A stretch of DNA of 34,713 nt from Pediococcus argentinicus (GCF_001437605.1 NZ_JQCQ01000019.1:1-34713); one strand, 5' to 3'. Numbered from the stretch's first letter, positions 13,681 through 20,271 are shown. The notes: generated by a model from the sequence alone, not told the origin. Numbers and translations: made by a program.

Positions 13681-14235
13681 TCAAACAAAATTAAGTCTAA
13701 ACGCTGCTCTAAAAACCGTGATAATGCCAAGTAAAAGTGCAACATATGGTAAAAACAATGATAATACCAAACCAATCAACCACAAATAACTCAACCGCCA
13801 GATATCATGCCAAGGGAATTTAGGCTGAATTGTACTTTCAGGAACTAACTTTGTCTGCCATGATAAAAGGGAAATTAAGAAAGCCCATCCAATTCCAACC
13901 AGACAGAATAACACTTGAGGTATAACACTTCTTGGATATTCAGCAACCCAAGCAGTTGCAACCTGCAACATAGAGAGCCAGAACAGCAAAATCATATTAA
14001 TCCAAAAAACACTGTAGCTGACTACCTTAACGTGCTTAAATATTTCATGATGTCCCATCCACAAGTTCACTAAACTGAAAAAACTAATAGTGAAAGCTAT
14101 CATTGGTATAAATGATTTTGTTAGCGCATGAAAAGAATCTCCAATTGGAATATGAACTTCCAAAATCATGATCGTCATAATTATGGCCAAAATTGCATCG
14201 GTTAATGCTTCTACGCGTTGTTTGTTAAATACCAT
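13681..14235 (-). CDS. TMEM175/DUF1211-family membrane protein, copy 2, 184 aa
   Basis: Paralogue of the gene at 9301: the signature KQRVEALTDAILAIIMTIMI is identical, HHEIFKH and FWINMILLFW recur, and the spans fall at the same places. Differences cluster in loops (VPESTIQPK replaces a shorter acidic loop) and the C-terminus. Predicted potassium channel subunit; the two copies could form mixed or alternative channels. AGGAG seven bases before the ATG. A separate promoter (14351-14380) and a short leader ORF (14277-14318) precede it, which copy 1 lacks. Confidence 0.82.
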   Translation of the reverse strand: MVFNKQRVEALTDAILAIIMTIMILEVHIPIGDSFHALTKSFIPMIAFTISFFSLVNLWMGHHEIFKHVKVVSYSVFWINMILLFWLSMLQVATAWVAEYPRSVIPQVLFCLVGIGWAFLISLLSWQTKLVPESTIQPKFPWHDIWRLSYLWLIGLVLSLFLPYVALLLGIITVFRAAFRLNFV

Positions 14236-14276
14236 ATATGTACTCCTATCTTAAATAGAAAATGGATTTTTTACAT

Positions 14277-14318
14277 CTATAAATATTGTAAAGCTTCATG
14301 CATTGGAACCTCTTTCAT
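14277..14318 (-). CDS. Candidate 13-codon leader peptide upstream of TMEM175-like gene 2
   Basis: CGGAGG lies 8-9 bases before ATG 14318, the best ribosome binding site in the neighbourhood. The frame reads MKEVPMHEALQYL and stops at TAG 14277-14279, 41 bases before the channel gene. It falls within the 5' leader of the predicted transcript. It may be a regulatory upstream ORF or an independent peptide. No family is recognised. Confidence 0.4.
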   Translation of the reverse strand: MKEVPMHEALQYL

Positions 14319-14350
14319 AGTGGCAACCTCCGAGACTTCTATATGTTCAT

Positions 14351-14380
14351 ATTATATATTTTTATTGGATTGTTTGTGAA
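14351..14380 (-). promoter_or_regulatory. Promoter for TMEM175-like gene 2 and its leader ORF
   Basis: -35 TTCACA (14375-14380) and -10 TATAAT (14351-14356) with an 18-bp spacer. The predicted start is near 14345. Confidence 0.55.
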
Positions 14381-14409
14381 ACTCTGTTTTGCTTATTTTA
14401 TGTCAATGG

Positions 14410-14436
14410 TATTTCCACTACTACTATTGGTATACT
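14410..14436 (+). promoter_or_regulatory. Extended -10 promoter of toxin mRNA A
   Basis: TGGTATACT (14428-14436) is an extended -10 (TGn plus TATACT). The -35 region GGTATT is weak but is repeated at the same distance in copy B (18-19 kb element), which supports function. Start is expected near 14443. Confidence 0.6.
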
Positions 14437-14535
14437 AATCTAATAGAGAAGTTGAGGCGGTGGCTGTTCTTCGAAAGAGGGTGATGCTTATGGTGTAAAA
14501 ACTGTTTGCAAGCATTCTAGGAAAGGAATAGTCGA

Positions 14536-14640
14536 GTGTCCATTGTGGACGCTCTAGAATTGATGATAGCATTTGCCACGTTCGTGGTTTTATTGCTGGA
14601 ATTAATTCTTGAGTTGATTTTTAAATCAACAAAAAAATAA
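14536..14640 (+). CDS. Holin-like type I toxin A, 34 aa
   Basis: GTG at 14536, with GGAA ending seven bases upstream, opens a 34-codon frame starting MSIVDALELMIAFATFVVLL and ending in a lysine-rich tail (STKK). One membrane span followed by a charged tail is the layout of TxpA/BsrG-like putative holin-like toxins, where A-L-x-L-M-I-A-F-x-T-F is a common core. Such peptides depolarise the membrane when not held off by an antisense RNA, which is encoded opposite (14742-14631). Copy B at 19146 differs mainly by silent or conservative changes, evidence that the frame is translated. Confidence 0.75.
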   Translation: MSIVDALELMIAFATFVVLLLELILELIFKSTKK

Positions 14641-14742
14641 CCGCCTTAGCTGTGGCAAGCTAGCGGTTATCATCGTTATAGTATAGTCACCGTCTTTAAC
14701 GGCTCTATTGGGAAGTCATGTTACAGCATGGCTTCTTTTTCA
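14631..14742 (-). ncRNA. Predicted antisense antitoxin RNA A
   Basis: An extended -10 on the minus strand, TGCTATAAT (14757-14749), would start an RNA near 14742. It runs back across the 3' region of toxin mRNA A and ends at a strong terminator: ATAACCGC (14670-14663) with GCGGTTAT (14644-14637), an inner TAGCT/AGCTA stem, then T7. The resulting RNA of about 110 nt is complementary to the last third of the toxin message, the convergent layout known for txpA/ratA and bsrG/SR4. No -35 is obvious, as expected for an extended -10. Confidence 0.6.
14712..14740 (+). terminator. Terminator of toxin mRNA A
   Basis: GAAGTCATG (14712-14720) pairs with CATGGCTTC (14727-14735) with one wobble, followed by T5. 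The same hairpin would form the 5' end of the antisense RNA. Confidence 0.75.
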
Positions 14743-14777
14743 TTTATAATTATAGCACAGTACTTTAAAAGGTACAT

Positions 14778-15041
14778 TCATTCATAATGTGACCACGTTT
14801 AATAAATAATCACTTCACGTTTATCTTTATCAACAGAATACACCACTCTATGTTGTGAATTTAATCTTCTGGAATATAGTCCACTTGTTGGTGGTACTAG
14901 TCGTTCTACTGATTGTGATTTTTCAAATGGATCTCTCTTTAAAGTATCCACTACTTCTTGAAAATTTGAACGTAGATTGCTCTGTTTAAGCTTACGAAGG
15001 TCTTCTTTAGCTGAATTTTTAATTCTGACTGAATAACTCAT
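14778..15041 (-). pseudogene. yoeB: YoeB/Txe-family mRNA interferase truncated by a single stop codon
   Basis: Reading from ATG 15041, 80 codons carry the YoeB fold: MSYSVRIKNSAKEDLRKLKQ, FEKSQSVERLVPPTSGLYSR, then RRLNSQHRVVYSVDKDKREV. The frame stops at TAA 14799-14801 after VIIY. Directly behind, still in frame, come codons for TWSHYE and TGA (14798-14778), the normal end of this family. The His-Tyr pair there is catalytic in YoeB, so the 80-residue product should be inactive unless the stop is read through. It overlaps its antitoxin gene by four bases. Active YoeB cleaves mRNA at the ribosome. Confidence 0.8.
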
Positions 15042-15295
15042 AAGCTATCCCAATCAATATCATCTACATTTGTTGTTCCACTATCATCTCGACGTCGATC
15101 TTCTACTTTATTTAACGTTCCTGTATCGTAAAGGTATATGGTTTCCATAATAGAATCGTAGTCATTTTCATCCATTAGCACATACCCTTTTTTCTGGTCT
15201 CGTGGTACAAGCTTAACTGGCGCTTTCTGTTTATCTATCTCTTGCATAATTTTAAACATATCTTTTCTAAAATTAGTTGGATTATAACTATCCAC
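15038..15295 (-). CDS. yefM: YefM/Phd-family antitoxin, 85 aa
   Basis: NPTNFRKDMFKIMQEIDKQK forms the N-terminal DNA-binding Phd/YefM part, followed by APVKLVPRDQKKGYVLMDEN and DYDSIMETIYL, the conserved beta strands and M-E-T-x-Y-L helix. The acidic C-terminus (VDDIDWDSL) is the disordered toxin-neutralising tail. Start: GTG at 15304 has no room for a ribosome binding site; GTG 15295, eight bases after GGGAG, is chosen. Antitoxin precedes toxin with a four-base overlap, as usual. TGTACA-type repeats upstream are the likely operator. Confidence 0.85.
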   Translation of the reverse strand: MDSYNPTNFRKDMFKIMQEIDKQKAPVKLVPRDQKKGYVLMDENDYDSIMETIYLYDTGTLNKVEDRRRDDSGTTNVDDIDWDSL

Positions 15296-15313
15296 GGAAA
15301 ACACTCCCTTCTA

Positions 15314-15336
15314 TACATGTACATAATACAGTACAG
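15314..15336 (-). promoter_or_regulatory. Candidate YefM operator
   Basis: TACATGTACA (15314-15323) followed by CAGTACAG (15329-15336) gives two TGTAC-containing repeats directly before the antitoxin gene. TGTACA is the core of known YefM/YoeB operators, so autoregulation is likely. Confidence 0.5.
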
Positions 15337-15393
15337 ATAGCAATAAAGCACGTGATTCGCCTGCATAGAAAGTCCTTTAGTTTCAAAGTTGTC

Positions 15394-17085
15394 TTATGCT
15401 TTCCTTTTTTTGGACTTAAACAAAAATGCAATTCCAATCGCCAAAACTGCAAATGGTAAAGTCAGTTGATAAGGTCTAATAAAGGCTTTTTGAATATTGT
15501 TTTGTACGTCTGATTTAATCTTATCCGAAGTACTTTTCACTTCTGATTCAGTTTGATTAACTTTTTTAATGACTTCTTTTTGAACTGCACCATAAATAGC
15601 AGCTTTAGATTGTTTGGGTAGATTAGGTTTAGACTTTCGAATAACTTCTTGGTACTTAGCGTCAGTAATCTGCTTGATTTGCTCTTTATTAAGAGGCTTA
15701 TTAGCCTTTGGTTTAGCTGAATCTCCCTTTGAAATCTGATCGTTAACTGAATATGTAATTTTTGCTTTGGTACTTTCGTCAACTTTCATTGCTGAAATCA
15801 ATTCATGTGCATCCGACTTTGATTGATTCTTTGCTGCGACCAAGTTACTTGATAAAGCTGATACAAAAATAGCTACTGCCAACACACTTCCAATTTGACG
15901 TAGAACTCCTAACACGCTTTGTGAGGCGGTTAATTTTTCATTTGTAAAATCAGATGCTCCCAAAACCATGATTGGTCCAGCCAGCATTCCAAAACCAGCA
16001 CCAATCAAAATCAGTGTGACTAGAATTTGCCAATAAATATGTGGATTTGCAATCCAAAAAAAAGCGTAGCCCAATGCCATAAGACTCATTCCAGTTGCTA
16101 CAATCGCACGTGGACTGAAAATTTCAATTAACTTGCCAGCAATCGGTGCTAGAATAAAAATCATTACAGACGTCGGTGTAATCATAAATGCAGCTGTTAG
16201 TTCTGACTTACCGAGTACTTTCGTAAAGAAGGTTGGCATCAATACCATCACAGCTACTAGTAGAACTCCGGTAATCAAAATTCCAATCGCTGCACCATCA
16301 AATTGGCGGTCACGGAAAAGGTCTAAACGAATCATCGGAGCACTAACTCTTTGTTCGACTAAAATGAATACGATAAATCCGACTAATGCAATACCAAATA
16401 ATCCAAGAATTAGAGGACTTTGCCATCCCCAGTCAGTTCCTTTAACAAGTGCCAACGTTAAACTAAACAACGTAATCATAGAAAGAATCATGCCTAACCA
16501 ATCAATCTTAGTGTTAACCCGTTGCTCACCTTTAAATTTCAGGAGCCATAAACAAAGAACAATATTAATAAGTACTAGCGGTACATTTACTAAAAAGACC
16601 CATCGCCAACCTAAAAATTGTGTCACAATGCCACCAATTGTTGGCCCAAGCGCAGACGCTAATCCCTGTGTAATACCTAACGATGCAATAATCATTGAAC
16701 GTTGCGCCAAGTTAGCGGCCGAGATTCCAATCGTCATACTTGCTGGAAAAATAACTGCTGCCCCAACACTTTGGATTCCTCGCCCAACAATTAGAATTGA
16801 TGCACTATCAGCTAACCCCGAAGTAATCGAACCAATTCCAAATAAAATTAGTCCTGTTAAATATATTCGATTACGCCCATAAATATCGGCCATTCTTCCA
16901 AGCGGAATCGTTAGAACCGCGAAGGTAATCGTATAAATATTGAGGGCCCAGGATAAAGTTTCTAAACTAACTCCCATCCCACTTTGAATTGCTGGTAATG
17001 CAATATTCATGACAGTAGTATCTAACATACATAGAAAAATACTAATCCCCATTGCCATAACTGTTAATTTTGCTTTTAAATTCAT
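15394..17085 (-). CDS. DHA2 (EmrB/QacA-type) MFS multidrug exporter with a long loop insertion, 563 aa
   Basis: Fourteen-span drug:proton antiporter. Motif near residue 20 is LDTTVMNIALPAI (motif D1 of DHA2), GRMADIYGRNRIYLTG is motif A, GRGIQSVGAAVIFPASM motif B, and GLASALGPTIGGIV motif C of antiporters. ATG 17085 is preceded by GGAGG. Unusually, about 116 hydrophilic residues (about 417-532), rich in Lys, Ser and Gln, sit between the last two spans, where most exporters have a shorter outward loop. Divergent from the TetR at 17178, so probably repressor-controlled efflux. The substrate is unknown. Confidence 0.88.
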   Translation of the reverse strand: MNLKAKLTVMAMGISIFLCMLDTTVMNIALPAIQSGMGVSLETLSWALNIYTITFAVLTIPLGRMADIYGRNRIYLTGLILFGIGSITSGLADSASILIVGRGIQSVGAAVIFPASMTIGISAANLAQRSMIIASLGITQGLASALGPTIGGIVTQFLGWRWVFLVNVPLVLINIVLCLWLLKFKGEQRVNTKIDWLGMILSMITLFSLTLALVKGTDWGWQSPLILGLFGIALVGFIVFILVEQRVSAPMIRLDLFRDRQFDGAAIGILITGVLLVAVMVLMPTFFTKVLGKSELTAAFMITPTSVMIFILAPIAGKLIEIFSPRAIVATGMSLMALGYAFFWIANPHIYWQILVTLILIGAGFGMLAGPIMVLGASDFTNEKLTASQSVLGVLRQIGSVLAVAIFVSALSSNLVAAKNQSKSDAHELISAMKVDESTKAKITYSVNDQISKGDSAKPKANKPLNKEQIKQITDAKYQEVIRKSKPNLPKQSKAAIYGAVQKEVIKKVNQTESEVKSTSDKIKSDVQNNIQKAFIRPYQLTLPFAVLAIGIAFLFKSKKRKA

Positions 17086-17111
17086 TTTGCTAACCTCCAA
17101 ATTTCAATGTT

Positions 17112-17131
17112 TTTGAGTTTAGCTTGAGTTA
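17112..17131. repeat. Direct repeat in the exporter/TetR intergenic region
   Basis: TTGAGTT occurs twice, 11 bases apart (TTGAGTT-TAGC-TTGAGTT), i.e. one helical turn. It may be part of the TetR operator, but no good palindrome covers it. Confidence 0.3.
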
Positions 17132-17177
17132 CAATGAATGAAAACAGTTCGTTAACAAAATGAGAGGTTATGTAAAC

Positions 17178-17705
17178 GTGGCTCAAAATCAACGCTCACT
17201 TAATAAATTAAAAGATGTATTCAATATCCTACTAAAAATGCTGAAACAGCAGCCTTTAGATTCCATTTCTATAACTGATTTATGTCAACAAGCCGGTGTC
17301 TCACGTACCTACTATTATAAAAACTTTAATTCCAAAGAAGAAATTATCATTCGCGAATTAGCTATTAAAGGAACTGAGTACCTTCGAAGCGCCCTTCGCC
17401 AGGATACTAATAACATCATGCTTTTCACAAAATATTTTGAAATTACAAAACGTGATCGTCAGATATGGTTAATTCTAATCGGAGCAAACCAAGAATATCT
17501 ACTATTTCAACAGTTCAGTGATGTCACGGATTATCTTTTTCATAACCAGTTGATTAACCCCACTCAAACTAATAGCTTCCCTTATTGGAAAAAGATGGTT
17601 GCTGGCGCATTGGTAAATGTCGCTATCGAATGGATCAAAGGTGGATGTGTAGAAGAACCTGCGTATATGGGTAAACAATTAGTCGATTATTTAAGAAGCT
17701 GGTAA
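17178..17705 (+). CDS. TetR-type regulator of the DHA2 exporter, 175 aa
   Basis: GTG 17178 follows AGAGG at ten bases; an in-frame ATG at 17160 has no ribosome binding site. The helix-turn-helix is LKDVFNILLKMLKQQPLDSI with SITDLCQQAGVSRTYYYKNF at about residues 30-49, typical of TetR proteins whose helix has the Y-Y-x-x-F turn (DhaS/TetR_C_8 type). The C-terminal half is helical and hydrophobic, ending GALVNVAIEWIKGGCVEEP. Divergence from the exporter indicates local repression. Confidence 0.82.
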   Translation: MAQNQRSLNKLKDVFNILLKMLKQQPLDSISITDLCQQAGVSRTYYYKNFNSKEEIIIRELAIKGTEYLRSALRQDTNNIMLFTKYFEITKRDRQIWLILIGANQEYLLFQQFSDVTDYLFHNQLINPTQTNSFPYWKKMVAGALVNVAIEWIKGGCVEEPAYMGKQLVDYLRSW

Positions 17706-17714
17706 TTTTTATAT

Positions 17715-17758
17715 CCAAATAAAAGAACTCATTATTTAAAATGAGTTCTTTTATTTGG
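17715..17758. terminator. Strong bidirectional terminator, TetR/SDR junction
   Basis: A 19-bp perfect stem, 17715-17733 with 17740-17758 (half-site CCAAATAAAAGAACTCATT), and a 6-base loop. The SDR stop codon abuts it directly. Confidence 0.85.
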
Positions 17759-18514
17759 TTACCAACCAACAGGACCGTCAGCATTTGAAAATGTAGCTGT
17801 CACATCATTATTTTCATCAGTTGCGAGTTCCACCGTACGGCTGACCCCTTCTTCAATTGGTTTAGCGCCCATTGCTTTGGCTTGGTCTGGAGTAGCTCCA
17901 CCAAATTCGGTTGCGACCATACCTGGGTCAACAGCATTAACAGTAATATTCAAGTTCTTCTTTTGCATTTCTTTAGCTAATTGAACCGTGTACATATTTG
18001 CAGCCGCTTTAGCAGATTGATAGCCCACTGCGACTGCTTGATAGACCTGTGATTCAGGGTTTAGCGCTTCTGTCTTAGAACCCATCATACTAGAAATATT
18101 AATAATCTTTGCCTGCTTACTTTGTTGTAATAGTGGCATCAATTGTTGCGTCACATCAATTAATCCGAAATAGTTAATTTCAAAGTCCTTGTGTAGACGA
18201 TCCATTTCAACTACGGATGGTTCCTGACGAAAATCAAAAACTGCTCCAGCATTATTTATTAAAACCGATAAATAACCATATTTGTCCTGGATTGACTTAG
18301 CAGCTGATTCCACTGAATTATGATCCGTAACATCTAGTTGAACTAGATCGGCTTTCAGTCCTTCCTGAGCCAACTCATTTACTGTATCCTGCCCCTTTTC
18401 CAGGTTACGAGAACCAATAATTACTCGTTGACCTTTTTGTAGGAGTTCTCGACTAATTTCTAACCCCATTCCACGGTTTCCACCGGTTACCAATGTTACG
18501 ATTTCTTCACTCAT
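17759..18514 (-). CDS. Short-chain dehydrogenase/reductase, MerR-linked copy 2, 251 aa
   Basis: Paralogue of the SDR at 1628. TGGNRGMG at residues 10-17 binds the nucleotide, NNAG near 87, NISSMMG carries the catalytic serine, VGYQSAKAAAN the Y-x-x-x-K pair. R in GSRNLEKG after beta-2 suggests NADPH. The C-terminus (FSNADGPVGW) parallels that of copy 1 (FSDINGILPW), which shows common origin. Ribosome binding site AGAAGG. Divergent from the second MerR gene; same promoter layout as the first pair. Carbonyl reduction is the general role. Confidence 0.88.
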   Translation of the reverse strand: MSEEIVTLVTGGNRGMGLEISRELLQKGQRVIIGSRNLEKGQDTVNELAQEGLKADLVQLDVTDHNSVESAAKSIQDKYGYLSVLINNAGAVFDFRQEPSVVEMDRLHKDFEINYFGLIDVTQQLMPLLQQSKQAKIINISSMMGSKTEALNPESQVYQAVAVGYQSAKAAANMYTVQLAKEMQKKNLNITVNAVDPGMVATEFGGATPDQAKAMGAKPIEEGVSRTVELATDENNDVTATFSNADGPVGW

Positions 18515-18544
18515 TTGATTGCCTTCTTTTTTAAATTTATAGAT

Positions 18545-18575
18545 ATCCTAGCATGCTAGTGTTAGACTAGCGCAA
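18545..18575 (-). promoter_or_regulatory. MerR-type promoter, 19-bp spacer and palindrome, copy 2
   Basis: Minus strand -35 TTGCGC (18570-18575) and -10 TAGGAT (18545-18550), exactly 19 bases apart. CTAGTGTTAGACTAG (18556-18570) is a palindrome with one mismatched pair around a central T. It begins at the same base of the -35 as in the promoter at 2385-2415, though its sequence differs. Confidence 0.75.
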
Positions 18576-18607
18576 GGAAATTGTTAAATTTAAGGAGATA
18601 TTTTGAA

Positions 18608-18988
18608 ATGTATTCCATAAAAGAAGTAGCAACCAAGTTTAATGTCACATATGATACGCTCCGTTACTATGAAAAGCGCGGCTTACTGACAAATATTGAA
18701 CGTGATAAAAACGGCCGTCGGATATACTCTGAAGAAAATATCGATGACCTAAACAAACTTATTCATTTACGCCACCTGGGAGCAAGCATTGCTGAAACTG
18801 AACAAATTTTAAATTTATTCGGTACACAAGCCAAATCCGTTGAAGCTTATGATGCCGGAATTGAGCTGCTTGATCAGCTTGAAGTCGAAACAAATGCAAA
18901 GATTGAAGGACTAAAACAGCAACAGGTATTTTTGCAGAAGAAACGACAGAAATTTGAGCAGGAACGGTCATCTTTAGTAGAAAAATAG
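18608..18988 (+). CDS. MerR family transcriptional regulator, copy 2, 126 aa
   Basis: ATG 18608 lies ten bases after TAAGGAG; a longer frame from TTG 18581 would include that ribosome binding site and is rejected. Residues 1-20 (MYSIKEVATKFNVTYDTLRY) and YEKRGLLTNIERDKNGRRIY form the winged helix, with RHLGASIAETEQIL beyond. A coiled-coil helix (IEGLKQQQVFLQKKRQKFEQ) dimerises it. No C-terminal cysteines. It should activate the divergent SDR. It is only distantly like MerR copy 1, consistent with the different palindromes. Confidence 0.87.
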   Translation: MYSIKEVATKFNVTYDTLRYYEKRGLLTNIERDKNGRRIYSEENIDDLNKLIHLRHLGASIAETEQILNLFGTQAKSVEAYDAGIELLDQLEVETNAKIEGLKQQQVFLQKKRQKFEQERSSLVEK

Positions 18989-18997
18989 TATTAGAAT

Positions 18998-19018
18998 CCA
19001 CTGATTTTTTATCAGTGG
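18998..19018 (+). terminator. Hairpin after merR copy 2, weak terminator
   Basis: CCACTGAT (18998-19005) pairs with ATCAGTGG (19011-19018). There is no T-tract after it, the T-run being in the loop, so termination is doubtful. The toxin B promoter begins right behind. Confidence 0.4.
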
Positions 19019-19045
19019 TATTCCAGTAACACATATTGGTATACT
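19015..19045 (+). promoter_or_regulatory. Extended -10 promoter of toxin mRNA B
   Basis: TGGTATACT (19037-19045) is identical to that of copy A, with the same weak GGTATT at the -35 position 17 bases upstream. The start is expected near 19052. Confidence 0.6.
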
Positions 19046-19145
19046 AATTTAATAGAGAAGTTAAGGCGGTGGCTGTTCTTTGAAAGAGGTGATGCTTATG
19101 GTGTAAAAACTATTTGTATAACATTCTGGGAAAGGAATCGGTCGA

Positions 19146-19250
19146 GTGTCCATTGTGGACGCTCTAGAGTTAATGCTAGCATTTGCCACGTTTGTGGTTT
19201 TGCTATTGGGATTAATTCTTGAGTTGATTAAAAATCAGCAAAAAAAATAA
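19146..19250 (+). CDS. Holin-like type I toxin B, 34 aa
   Basis: GTG 19146 with GGAA eight bases upstream, 34 codons starting MSIVDALELMLAFATFVVLL and ending NQQKK. Same single-span, basic-tail layout as toxin A at 14536; several third-position changes (CTA GAG TTA versus CTA GAA TTG) leave the residues unchanged. The long leader carries the conserved minimal ORF ATG-GTG-TAA (19098-19106) behind AAAGAGG. The message should be checked by the antisense RNA at 19353-19240. Confidence 0.75.
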   Translation: MSIVDALELMLAFATFVVLLLGLILELIKNQQKK

Positions 19251-19353
19251 CCGCCTTAGCTGTGACGAGCTAGCGATTATTTAAAGTTAGTTAACAGTCA
19301 CCGTCTTAAACGGCTCTATTGGGAAGCCATGTTACAGCATGGCTTCTTTTTCA
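19240..19353 (-). ncRNA. Predicted antisense antitoxin RNA B
   Basis: Extended -10 TGTTATAAT (19368-19360, minus strand) should start an RNA near 19353, ending at the hairpin ATAATCGC/GCGGTTAT followed by T8 at about 19247-19240. The one base that differs from copy A in this stem leaves a U-G pair in the antisense RNA, so the structure is kept. The promoter overlaps the 3' end of the metal-binding lipoprotein gene, so that gene's transcription could feed into the antitoxin. Confidence 0.6.
19323..19351 (+). terminator. Terminator of toxin mRNA B
   Basis: GAAGCCATG (19323-19331) pairs perfectly with CATGGCTTC (19338-19346), followed by T5. Confidence 0.8.
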
Positions 19354-19374
19354 TTTGTAATTATAACACAAGAT

Positions 19375-20271
19375 TTATTTCTGCAGAATCTTCAACATCC
19401 TATCGTATTGATGATCCATCCACTTAATATAAGTCTGACCCTTTGGCAGAGTTTCTGTGACTGGTAAAACTGGAACATCATTATCATTGGCTAGATTAAC
19501 CAAGTTATCGACAATCTTACTATCTACTTGTTTGTTGTAAACAAAGAAAGCAATTTTATGTCCGTTAATGCTTTGTTGCATTTGTCGGATATCCTTTGGT
19601 GATGGATCAACTTCCTTTTCAATACTATTTTCAAATGATGGATTACCCACTTTAAATCCAGTTGATTTCAAAGCATAATCAAAAACTGGTTCACTAACAA
19701 AGACCGTCTTATTCTTAGTTTTTGTAGCTAACGATTTTATTTTAGAAAGCTTTTCATCGATTGGTTTCAAGGACTTTATATAATTTTGGGCATTCTTCTG
19801 AAAATACTCTTTATCCTTTAGCTTTCTCTTCCCCAAACGTGTTGCTAAATCCTGAGCATAAACTTTCATAGTGTCAGCTCGATACCACAAATGAGGATTA
19901 ACACCATCTTTCAAATGCAATGAATCGTTCCCAATACGAATGTAATTAGACTTCTTAGATTGGGCAAGTTTGTCCATCCAGCCGTCATATCCCACACCGT
20001 TTGCAACAATAATATCCGAGGTAGCAACCTGCTTAGCGACACTAGTTGTTGGTTCATAATCATGCGGGTCAACATTAGGATTATTGATAATGGATTTTAC
20101 TTGTCCCTTATCCCCAACTACGGCCTTAGCAACTTCACCATAAAAATCAGTGGTTGTCGCAATCTGAATTCCCTTTTGTTTGGCTGTATTGTTACTTTTG
20201 GCGCATCCCACTAGCGCAAATACAATCGATAGAAAAAATCCCCACGCTAAAATTCTATGTAATATTCTCAA
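19375..20271 (-). CDS. Metal ABC transporter substrate-binding lipoprotein (ZnuA/PsaA family), 298 aa
   Basis: A signal peptide with lipobox ALVGC (Cys at about residue 23) anchors it outside the membrane. The cluster A-I fold shows ligand positions: His in NVDPHDYEPT, His in GVNPHLWYR, Glu in VFVSEPVFDY, and an acidic residue near VLPVTETLPK. Glu rather than His at the third place is the manganese-binding (PsaA) pattern, whereas the upstream Zur-like box suggests zinc control. TTG 20271 follows GGAG and is preferred over TTG 20286. No permease or ATPase is adjacent, so it must share a transporter encoded elsewhere. Confidence 0.85.
   Translation of the reverse strand: MRILHRILAWGFFLSIVFALVGCAKSNNTAKQKGIQIATTTDFYGEVAKAVVGDKGQVKSIINNPNVDPHDYEPTTSVAKQVATSDIIVANGVGYDGWMDKLAQSKKSNYIRIGNDSLHLKDGVNPHLWYRADTMKVYAQDLATRLGKRKLKDKEYFQKNAQNYIKSLKPIDEKLSKIKSLATKTKNKTVFVSEPVFDYALKSTGFKVGNPSFENSIEKEVDPSPKDIRQMQQSINGHKIAFFVYNKQVDSKIVDNLVNLANDNDVPVLPVTETLPKGQTYIKWMDHQYDRMLKILQK

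Noticed and set aside
16133-16882. 249-codon plus-strand ORF opposite the DHA2 exporter
   Set aside because: It is antisense to clear transporter motifs, has a repetitive Ile/Pro/Asn composition typical of reversed membrane codons, and no ribosome binding site.
14410-19373. The twin elements as an IS or MITE pair
   Set aside because: No terminal inverted repeats or target duplications are visible and the internal content is explained by toxin, antisense RNA and their signals.
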